Below the pieces are notes generated by a model. The model worked only from the letters and a program-made list of their open reading frames with translations. It ran no database searches and had not been told where the DNA came from. From positions 4,054,501 to 4,118,500 of the forward strand of contig NZ_AP014809.1 in assembly GCF_002355515.1 (NCBI RefSeq): DNA of 64,000 nt, in the 5' to 3' direction. Both the position numbers and the translations under genes were made by a program. The DNA is from Methylorubrum populi (GTDB lineage Bacteria; Pseudomonadota; Alphaproteobacteria; Rhizobiales; Beijerinckiaceae). This document shows, in pieces, positions 57,936 to 64,000 of this stretch; position 1 is the stretch's first letter, and every line of letters starts with the position of its first letter.

Positions 57936-58150
57936 AAGTTCACGCTCATCAAACGGCTAGTCCCTGAGGAACGCCGTTTCGGCGGGCCGGTTCTGGCTTG
58001 GTCGGAAATCGTACGGTTCGTGGGTAGAATGACCACTCTCAGAGCAAGGCCGGGCTGCAAAGGGCCGCCTCAGGCCAACCTGTAGGGTCCCGCATCTCTG
58101 GTGAGGATGCAGGTGCGAAACTGAGCCGCGAAGGGCCTGGTTAGCAGGCC

Positions 58151-58525
58151 ATGAGCCTGCTTCCGTCCTCCCTTTCCCTGGTCGTGCTCGTTGTCGAGGA
58201 CGAACCGCTTCTGCGAATGCTCGCCACGGACATCCTGGAGGATGAGGGATTGACAGTGCTGGCGGCAGCCACAGCCGAAGAGGCCCTGTCGATCCTAGAA
58301 AGCCGCGGCGACATCACAGTGCTCTTCACCGACATCAACATGCCTGGGAAGATGGATGGGCTGACTTTAGCATCTCACGTCGCACAGCGCTGGCCGCACA
58401 TCCGCCTTGTCGTGACCTCGGGGCGGCAGGGCTTCACCAACGATCAACTGCCCGACGACGGGCAATTCGTTCAGAAGCCCTATCGACCAAGGCAACTGGT
58501 TTGCGCGATCGCGCACGCAGCTTGA
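58151..58525 (+). CDS. Single-domain response regulator
   Basis: The 124-residue receiver has acidic residues in VVEDEPLLR, phospho-Asp in LFTDINMPG, the conserved Thr-Ser of VVTSGR and Lys in FVQKPYRP. No output domain follows. It probably acts as a phosphorelay intermediate like CheY. No kinase gene is adjacent. Confidence 0.85.
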   Translation: MSLLPSSLSLVVLVVEDEPLLRMLATDILEDEGLTVLAAATAEEALSILESRGDITVLFTDINMPGKMDGLTLASHVAQRWPHIRLVVTSGRQGFTNDQLPDDGQFVQKPYRPRQLVCAIAHAA

Positions 58526-58539
58526 GAAGAGGGCAGGGA

Positions 58540-58803
58540 TCACTCCAAGACGCCGTTGCCGTCTCCTGCCTCCTCTGCCCATTCGATAGCAACGGAGACG
58601 GTTGCGGACATGACCCGCTGGCCGGTCTCATCGCGGACATCGGCGCGGATGCGGGACGCGGAGCGGGCAAGGGCTGCCTCTGCAGCCATCCCCACCAACG
58701 AGCGCTGAACGAGTGCACGCACAGCGGCCTCATTCGGCAGATCGTAGCCATCCTCATCAACGACAGAGATATGGTCGTGCGTGTCTATGTAGAAGCGAGG
58801 CAT
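58540..58803 (-). CDS. DUF6894 family small protein
   Basis: The 87-residue protein has the DUF6894 layout: PRFYIDTHDHISVVDEDGYDL, a central helix AAVRALVQRSLVGMAAEAA, then RADVRDETGQRVMSATVSVAIEW. It is paralogous to the protein at 56781-57017. It is convergent with the response-regulator gene, 14 bases apart. Function unknown. Confidence 0.75.
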   Translation of the reverse strand: MPRFYIDTHDHISVVDEDGYDLPNEAAVRALVQRSLVGMAAEAALARSASRIRADVRDETGQRVMSATVSVAIEWAEEAGDGNGVLE

Positions 58804-59311
58804 GCTGGCCCTCCTGCAAGCCTAATTCGACGTCCTTCGATCACGATACGACTAAGCAATCATCCTAAGAAGCACATTTGTTCAACAGAACAGCGCATGA
58901 ACATCGTAGTATTATGTTAAAACTCGGCAACTTGATCTGCGTATCTGCTCAGAATCGAAGAGACTTATCGATTGCACGCAAACTAAAAGCTCATCGCCTC
59001 AGGACCGGGCGGGACTGGAGGTGTGGTCCGTCGGTGAAGCCGGACAGGGCCGAGGCTATGACGATCCACCTCACGCCGTTCACTCGGCGCCACCCCTGCG
59101 TGTCCCATCTCTCTGGAGGAGCAGCAACACATGATACGGAGGCGACAGCTTGATTGCCGAGCTACGCTTGCTCTGACAGTGCCTAACCTATGGAGTGTCA
59201 GCTTGTTAATTTAATCTACTTGTGCTGAGGTAAAAATTCAATTCGACCATTCCTACTTTTGGTTGACTAAGCCCGCGCCGCTCGACTTCTCGGATCAATT
59301 TGGTGGATGCC
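58804..59311. other. Intergenic region before zinc-ribbon gene
   Basis: About 500 bases, AT-rich at 58830-58990 and 59180-59260, likely with the promoter of the DUF6894 gene. Frames in the middle lack protein-like composition. Confidence 0.45.
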
Positions 59312-59518
59312 ATGAGACTGTCGCCGGGCTTGTATAAAGACATGATGCGCTGCGATTGTCCCGCTTGCGGGGCAATTCATGAGAAGAGCGGCAAATGGTT
59401 TGCAACAGTGCCTAAGTATCGATGTCTCAGTTGCGGCGAAACTATTCTTCTTAGCTATAACAAAAAACTTCAGATTTTTGACTTTCATCAAGAGGCGAAG
59501 GCGCGAGACGTGCCCTAG
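59312..59518 (+). CDS. Small zinc-ribbon protein
   Basis: The 68-residue protein has four Cys in two CxxC-type pairs: CDCPACGAIHEKSG and YRCLSCGETILLSY, as in a zinc-ribbon. Start alternatives are ATG 59312, GTG 59303 and TTG 59300. Its AT-rich codon usage differs from the neighbours, which suggests acquisition. Role unknown. Confidence 0.55.
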   Translation: MRLSPGLYKDMMRCDCPACGAIHEKSGKWFATVPKYRCLSCGETILLSYNKKLQIFDFHQEAKARDVP

Positions 59519-59538
59519 GCTTTTGATGTAGAGCGTGA

Positions 59539-59772
59539 TCAACGGTCTACGCACGGCGCCCGCACCACCTCCTCTGGCGTCTCCCGGGCGAACGTCACGA
59601 TCGGCCCAATGGTGATCTCGGACCGTGCATGCGGGCGCTCACCCGGCGCGCTGATCACCGGGCTGATGCGTGTGCTCGGCCCGATGAACAGGTAGGCGCG
59701 GGCGTCCTTGGCTGGCTTCCCGCTGGCGAGCAGGCCGGCCAGGGTGACCGCGATGAAGCAGGGCGCCGGCAT
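59539..59772 (-). CDS. Small hypothetical prophage protein
   Basis: The 77-residue protein has a hydrophobic N-terminus (MPAPCFIAVTLAGLLASG) that may be a signal or anchor. Its start overlaps the stop of the preceding gene (TGATG). It is the distal gene of the lysis-like set; a spanin or regulatory role is possible, but no lipobox matches. Confidence 0.5.
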   Translation of the reverse strand: MPAPCFIAVTLAGLLASGKPAKDARAYLFIGPSTRISPVISAPGERPHARSEITIGPIVTFARETPEEVVRAPCVDR

Positions 59773-60161
59773 CAGCGCCCTCGCCGCGGTGGAGGGCCGT
59801 GGTCGTGGTCGTGCGTGTCCAGCACCTCGGTGAGCCGCTGGAGCACCTGCGCGAACTGGCTGGCGTGCTGCGCCTCCTCCGAGGCCGTGTCCGCCCGGAT
59901 CGCCACGGTCAGATCCTTGATCGCTGAAGTGAGATCGGCCACCGCCATGCTGTCGAACAGCACCGTGCCGCCCACCTGCGCCACGTCACGCGCCACCTCC
60001 GGCTTCAGCGCCTCCGCCTTCTGCGTCTCGATGCGGTAATCGAAGAAGGTCTTCAGGAAGCTCGTGAGCGGAACGAGGAGCGCGGCGGCCGCGGCGCTGA
60101 CCGCGATGATGATGGCGGGCCAGGAATCAAGCTGCGGAAGAGGATCGGGAACTGCCGCCAC
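59772..60161 (-). CDS. Prophage membrane protein with coiled coil (possible spanin or holin partner)
   Basis: The 129-residue protein has one TM helix (AIIIAVSAAAAALLVPLTSF) and a helical, partly coiled-coil remainder, ending in a His-rich HDHDHG tail. It uses GTG at 60161 and ends in a TGATG overlap with the next gene. It overlaps the upstream membrane-protein gene by about 35 bases. The layout resembles phage inner-membrane spanins but the function is inferred only. Confidence 0.55.
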   Translation of the reverse strand: MAAVPDPLPQLDSWPAIIIAVSAAAAALLVPLTSFLKTFFDYRIETQKAEALKPEVARDVAQVGGTVLFDSMAVADLTSAIKDLTVAIRADTASEEAQHASQFAQVLQRLTEVLDTHDHDHGPPPRRGR

Positions 60162-60687
60162 CGTTCTGCCTCCTGCGCGCCCTAAACCCGAACGTGTCTT
60201 CCGCCGCCATGTCGCTGGCCGCGCGCCCGGAGGCGTGCAGCTCGGCGAGGGCGAGGATCGTGTAGACGGCGACGCCGGTGCTGATCGGCGGGGCCGTGAG
60301 CAGGAAGCCAAGGGCGATCGCGAGCCAGAACGCGAAGCCGCCCAGGCAGCCGAGCGTGCGGATGAGCGAGGTCTCGCGCCCGCGCCGGCCGTTCACCCAC
60401 AGCGCCAGGAGGCGCACGGAACCGAAGAACAGGCACAGGGCCCCGGCCTTCCACTCGCTGATGACGGTGGCGATGACGCGGAAGCTCTCGTTGCTGAAGG
60501 TCTCGGTTGGCGCGATCAGCACCAGTCCGACGCCGACGGCGATTAGCGAGAGCCAGATCTCCGCCCAGCGGGTTTGGCCGTACCGCACGGCCCGGCGGAT
60601 CCGGTCGTTGATGTCCGGATCCGGGTCATAGACCAACATGCGACTGCCGCGCCTCGGATTGCGGGCCGTGTAGGGGCTGTGCGGCAT
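60127..60687 (-). CDS. Prophage polytopic membrane protein (possible holin)
   Basis: The 186-residue protein has about four hydrophobic segments (WLSLIAVGVGLVLIA; ALCLFFGSVRLLALWV; GGFAFWLAIALGFLL; GVAVYTILALAELH) and a charged N-terminal tail. ATG at 60687 lies in the TGATG overlap with the endolysin gene stop, so the two are translationally coupled. Position beside an endolysin suggests a holin. Confidence 0.6.
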   Translation of the reverse strand: MPHSPYTARNPRRGSRMLVYDPDPDINDRIRRAVRYGQTRWAEIWLSLIAVGVGLVLIAPTETFSNESFRVIATVISEWKAGALCLFFGSVRLLALWVNGRRGRETSLIRTLGCLGGFAFWLAIALGFLLTAPPISTGVAVYTILALAELHASGRAASDMAAEDTFGFRARRRQNGGGSSRSSSAA

Positions 60688-61913
60688 CAGAAGAACGCGG
60701 TCCGCACTTTGATCCAGGCATCGAGCACGTATCCCGCCGCCTTCACGACAAGGAACAGCCCGAGGCCAATGAACACGAGCGTCTTGTGCTCGACGAGGAA
60801 GCCGACGATCAACGTCACGTAGCCGAGGCCGGTCTGCACCTTGTCGGCGGTGTCGTTGATCCGCACGAAGGTGCCCTGCACGTTGTCGAGCAGGCCGGCC
60901 CCGTCCGCGCCGCCCAGGCCGAGGAGCCCGGCCCCGAAGGTGCCGAGCCACTTCGCCGGCCCGAACAGCTCGGGCGCGTGCTGCGCGGCTTTGCCGAGCG
61001 AGACCTTCGCGCGCTCCGCGGCCACCGGTCGGTGCGGCATGGCCGGCAGCGCCGCCATGAAGGCGCCGTCGATCCCGCCGTCGCCGAGGCCATTGTCCTT
61101 GCGCGCCTGGGCGACGGCCTCCTGCGTCAACGGCCCGTCCAGTCCGTCGAGGAAGCCCTTCGTGTAGTAAGCGCGGTCGCGGAGCGCCTTCTGCACGTCC
61201 GAAAGCTGCGGACTGCCGGACGACTTCAGACCGGGCCGGGAAGCGGGCACCGCCGCCGCAGACGGCTTCTTACCGAGCCAGCGCAGCCACTTCGACAGGC
61301 GCGACTCGTCCGGGATGACGAGATCCTGCACCTGCGGCAGGGTTGGCGCGGGAATGGTCACCACCGGCGCATCAGCTACGGCCACGGCCGGCATCGCCCG
61401 CATCTGGTTCAGCACTGCCTCGACCTCACCTGCGGTCGCCAGCACCTTGTTGAGGCCGTCGCCGAGGTAGTAGGTCTGCCCGCGCTGGACCTGCCGGTGC
61501 GCGCCCTTCGTCGCTGCCAGGACCGGGAACGACGCCCATTCCTGCGCGAGCGCGAGGCCGAAGCCGGCGACGGAGAGTTGCCCGGCCATGAACTTGGCGT
61601 AGCCGCGCCGCAGTAGCAGGGCATAGCCGAGCCGATCCTGCAGGGCAGGCGTCATCACCTCGCGGCCGGTCAGCCGCTCGGTCTGCTTCAAGCTCGCCAG
61701 GGTGTTGCGCATGAACTGGTAGCGGCCGGCGGCGCTCGAGCCGAAGGTGTCGGTGCGCCACTTGCCCTGCGCGATCACCTCATCGACCGTCATGGTGGTG
61801 AGAGGCTTCGGCATGCGATCCATGCGGTTGCCGAACACGGTGTCGTAGCCGCGGGGAGCCTCCTTTGAGCCGATGAAGTCGAGGAGCCGCTTGGCGGGTG
61901 CGGGGACGGTCAT
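60687..61913 (-). CDS. Prophage endolysin with C-terminal membrane segment
   Basis: The 408-residue protein has an N-terminal lysozyme-like domain (LDFIGSKEAPRGYDTVFG; GRYQFMRNTLASLKQ) akin to lambda-R/GH104 muramidases, a linker, a peptidoglycan-binding-like block (residues 240-300; SDVQKALRDRAYYTKGFLDG) and one or two C-terminal TM helices (YVTLIVGFLVEHKTLVFIGLGLFLVV). Membrane anchoring of an endolysin at the C-terminus is unusual. It cleaves the cell wall at the end of a phage cycle, if the prophage is active. Confidence 0.75.
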   Translation of the reverse strand: MTVPAPAKRLLDFIGSKEAPRGYDTVFGNRMDRMPKPLTTMTVDEVIAQGKWRTDTFGSSAAGRYQFMRNTLASLKQTERLTGREVMTPALQDRLGYALLLRRGYAKFMAGQLSVAGFGLALAQEWASFPVLAATKGAHRQVQRGQTYYLGDGLNKVLATAGEVEAVLNQMRAMPAVAVADAPVVTIPAPTLPQVQDLVIPDESRLSKWLRWLGKKPSAAAVPASRPGLKSSGSPQLSDVQKALRDRAYYTKGFLDGLDGPLTQEAVAQARKDNGLGDGGIDGAFMAALPAMPHRPVAAERAKVSLGKAAQHAPELFGPAKWLGTFGAGLLGLGGADGAGLLDNVQGTFVRINDTADKVQTGLGYVTLIVGFLVEHKTLVFIGLGLFLVVKAAGYVLDAWIKVRTAFF

Positions 61914-61919
61914 CGCGGG

Positions 61920-62159
61920 TCACTCCGGCTTGGCGAGCTTGTCGGAATCGGCGGTGTCGGCCGCGGGACGGGCGTCGTCGCCCTCAGCGGCAGTGCCGAA
62001 CAGCTTCGTTCCCGGCGGATCGGCCGGGGCCTCGGATGCCTCGGCGGGCCCGGTGCGCTGCAGGATCGCCACGACCTCGTCGGCGGTGCCCTCCGGCGAG
62101 ACAGAGGCGATGGCGGCAAGGCGCAGAAGATCGGCCGCGGAAATGCGGGTGTCGGACAT
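61920..62159 (-). CDS. Small prophage hypothetical protein
   Basis: The 79-residue acidic, Ala-rich protein has a helical N-terminus (ISAADLLRLAAIASVSPEG) and a disordered C-terminal half. It lies six bases from the endolysin start and is likely cotranscribed with it. No function assigned. Confidence 0.5.
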   Translation of the reverse strand: MSDTRISAADLLRLAAIASVSPEGTADEVVAILQRTGPAEASEAPADPPGTKLFGTAAEGDDARPAADTADSDKLAKPE

Positions 62160-62223
62160 CAGTGCTTCTCCGGTTGAGGAAGCTGTCGGGCTCGGGCCGG
62201 GTGGCGCGGCGAGCGGGTCGGGA

Positions 62224-62526
62224 TCAGGCGAGTTCGAGGTTGGCCGTCTGCACCGGGAACTGGATCGTCATGCCGGAGGCGTTCACGCCCATCAGCGTCG
62301 TGAGCGGCGAGAACTCGGGATCGCACAACATCACCGTGCCGACGTCGCCGGCCATGAACTCGGGCGGGATGCCGTCGCGGCGGGTGATGCGCACCCGGTC
62401 GCCGACCTTGAACGGCGCCGCCCCGGTGCGCCGCAGGAACTCGGCTTGCACGTAGTTGGCGATGTCGGCCGCCGTCTCCAGCGTCGTCGTCTCCGTCGTC
62501 GTGACGGCCTTGGTGAAGGTCAGCAT
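62224..62526 (-). CDS. Prophage hypothetical protein
   Basis: The 100-residue protein has a helical N-terminus (TTTETTTLETAADIANYVQ) and an SH3-like beta part with KVGDRVRITRRDG and VGTVMLCDPEFSPL. It starts at ATG 62526, 13 bases after the preceding gene's end. This looks like a small phage baseplate or head-tail accessory protein but is unassigned. Confidence 0.5.
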   Translation of the reverse strand: MLTFTKAVTTTETTTLETAADIANYVQAEFLRRTGAAPFKVGDRVRITRRDGIPPEFMAGDVGTVMLCDPEFSPLTTLMGVNASGMTIQFPVQTANLELA

Positions 62527-62539
62527 GTGCGGGGTCTCC

Positions 62540-63136
62540 TCAGAGGGCAGCAGCGCGGCTCCACAGCGCATCGAGCGCCGCGGGGTCGTAGGGATCTCCG
62601 GTGGCCGGATTCGTCAGCAGCGCACCAAGCTGTTCGGTGAGCGGGAGGTGGCGCTCGTAGGAGGTGGCGGCTGCCAGCATCATGCGCGCGCCGAAACGCT
62701 GACCGTCCGTGTCGGGGATCTGGTCGAGTGCATCCTCCATCGCCTGCGGAAGCTCGCCCCGAGCCGCCCAGGCCAGGGCCTCGGCTTCGGTGATGGTGCC
62801 GGCGAGCGCGAGCGCCTGTGCGAACTGCCGGTCCGAGATTACAGACGGGACGGGCGGGGGACCGACCGGTGGCTCATAGGCAATGACCCCCTTTCCGTTC
62901 CAGCGTCGCCGGCCAGAGTTGTTGATGAACTCGCCCCACTGCTCGTCGGTGATTGCGACCACACCATCTGGGATCGCTGGGTTTCGCCTCTCTCCGACGA
63001 CGGGGGCAACCGGCTGAGGATTGTCCTCGCTTGGCTCGGGAGCCGGCCCATAGATGGGCAGCATCAGCGGGCCATGAATATCCGCAGCAAAGAACCCGAC
63101 CGGAAACCCATCGGAGTCAAACAAACCGTACTTCAT
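62540..63136 (-). CDS. Prophage tail-fibre-associated protein
   Basis: The 198-residue protein has an N-terminal beta segment (MKYGLFDSDGFPVGFFAADIHG) typical of tail-fibre assembly or fibre-adjacent proteins, a Pro-rich hinge (IAYEPPVGPPPVP) and a helical C-terminus. It lies one base after the tail-fibre gene. It could be a fibre chaperone. Confidence 0.6.
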   Translation of the reverse strand: MKYGLFDSDGFPVGFFAADIHGPLMLPIYGPAPEPSEDNPQPVAPVVGERRNPAIPDGVVAITDEQWGEFINNSGRRRWNGKGVIAYEPPVGPPPVPSVISDRQFAQALALAGTITEAEALAWAARGELPQAMEDALDQIPDTDGQRFGARMMLAAATSYERHLPLTEQLGALLTNPATGDPYDPAALDALWSRAAAL

Positions 63137-63137
63137 T

Positions 63138-64000
63138 TCAGTACCCCCACGAGATCCAGCGGACAGGTTGATTGGCGTTGGCCGCCACCGTCCCCCCGTT
63201 GATCGCAATTCGCGTTCTGACGGCAAAGCCGCTGTTACCGAACTGGTCAGTAGTGACGAGATACACGCGATCTCCCGGTGTACCCCCTTCCATGTAGGCT
63301 ATAGCCCCCAGGATAGAGCCCGGATAATTGGTGTTGAGCACTTGAAGATAATCGCTAACCGTCGGCACAGCCCGCCCCCACTGGACGATAAATCCGCTCG
63401 GAAACTTGATATACCCGTTTGTGGTGAAGTTTTTTACAGAAAGGAAGTCGGACCATATATTTCCCAGATCGACGCCATCGACTGAGCCTTTAAGTGCATC
63501 TCCGCTCCACCCGACATAAATCTTGTTGGAGAGCTGGCCGGGGCCGCCGCCCTGTTGCACGGGCGTGAAGCCCAGCGCCGGCTGTGCCCCCGCCTCGGCG
63601 GGCGTCGGAGACACAAGCGCCTTCCCATCGGCGCGGCAGTACGCGACGACGCGCCAGTTGCCCGACCCGTCCGAGGTTGCAAGCAGACGGTCGCCGGCGC
63701 GCACGACGATGTTGGCGCCGCCCGGCAGATCAAGGCTCGTCGCACTGTGGACGAGCGTCGCGCCGGCGTCGGTGAAGCGCACGATGCGCTCCAGGTGCCG
63801 GCCAGGGCCGAACGAGTTGATGACGACCCCGGCCCCGCCTGTAATCGCGACCTTTTTCATTGGCGCCGAGCCGAGATCGACGCTGGTGCCCGACGCCATC
63901 GTGGCCGAGCCTGCGCGCAGGTCGCCCGTGCCGTTGCTGAGATCGAACAGCAGCGCATCGGTCGGCGTGGTGCCGTCCGAAAAGGCGCGCACGGCCAGCG
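63138..64000 (-). CDS. Prophage tail-fibre protein, 5' partial
   Basis: The C-terminal 287 residues are in the window and the gene extends past 64000. Features include VVAYCRADGKALVSPTPAEAG, YIKFPSGFIVQWGRAVPT and a final NANQPVRWISWGY, as in phage tail-fibre or receptor-binding tips. It is the outermost structural gene of the visible prophage segment. Confidence 0.7.
   Translation of the reverse strand, partial: LAVRAFSDGTTPTDALLFDLSNGTGDLRAGSATMASGTSVDLGSAPMKKVAITGGAGVVINSFGPGRHLERIVRFTDAGATLVHSATSLDLPGGANIVVRAGDRLLATSDGSGNWRVVAYCRADGKALVSPTPAEAGAQPALGFTPVQQGGGPGQLSNKIYVGWSGDALKGSVDGVDLGNIWSDFLSVKNFTTNGYIKFPSGFIVQWGRAVPTVSDYLQVLNTNYPGSILGAIAYMEGGTPGDRVYLVTTDQFGNSGFAVRTRIAINGGTVAANANQPVRWISWGY

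Larger units (their letters stand above)
57787..58150. other. Intergenic region with two hairpin elements
   Basis: About 360 bases after the Crp-type gene. It contains hairpin repeat copy 2 and a second A-led hairpin; the 14-codon frame between them (57851-57899 region) is not called. A GCTGAAACGAAAA motif leads both hairpins. Confidence 0.5.

Noticed and set aside
58878..59153. Plus-strand frame of 91 residues before the zinc-ribbon gene
   Set aside because: Composition is not protein-like, with no start context.

Overview
The window reads as chromosome of a GC-rich methylotrophic alphaproteobacterium, most likely Methylobacterium or Methylorubrum. This rests on the gene families present (FecIR pair, DUF1127, DUF6894, DUF3597, Tad-type pilus genes), the composition and the recurring GC-rich REP-like hairpins. 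The genus is an inference; there is no rRNA here. Genes cut by the window are a universal stress protein at the left edge and a phage tail-fibre protein at the right edge.

Left part (1-7.5 kb): universal stress protein, a receiver/HD-GYP c-di-GMP phosphodiesterase, a hybrid histidine kinase, and three Tad-pilus minor-pilin type genes (one TadG-like, two TadE-like).

Centre (8-33.3 kb): a nearly complete glycine betaine catabolic island. GbcAB (Rieske monooxygenase and reductase) would take glycine betaine to dimethylglycine. DgcAB with its own EtfA/EtfB-like pair would take dimethylglycine to sarcosine. Tetrameric sarcosine oxidase SoxBDAG would take sarcosine to glycine and methylene-THF. 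SdaA would take serine to pyruvate. A GbdR-type AraC regulator is divergent from soxBDAG. An OpuA-type betaine ABC transporter lies beyond it. Between regulator and transporter, an outer-membrane beta-barrel gene has been split by an IS630-family element. glyA and purU, which often accompany sox genes, are not in the window and must lie elsewhere.

Middle right (33.9-49.9 kb): a FecI/FecR pair without an adjacent receptor, tRNA-Gln, an SDR oxidoreductase, release factor 3 (prfC), TerB-like protein, an SsuABC/TauABC-like ABC transporter, DUF3597, a stand-alone Hint-domain protein, an IS5-type remnant, a TonB-dependent receptor, an L,D-transpeptidase and a CAU-anticodon tRNA (probably Ile2).

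Right part (50-64 kb): an accessory zone of small hypothetical genes, a decayed umuC, a frameshifted HNH endonuclease, a LysR regulator, a single PAS protein, a run of small genes ending in a Crp/Fnr regulator, two DUF6894 paralogues, a single-domain response regulator and a two-copy hairpin element. It ends in a minus-strand prophage segment with tail fibre, fibre-associated protein, endolysin and overlapping membrane-protein lysis genes.
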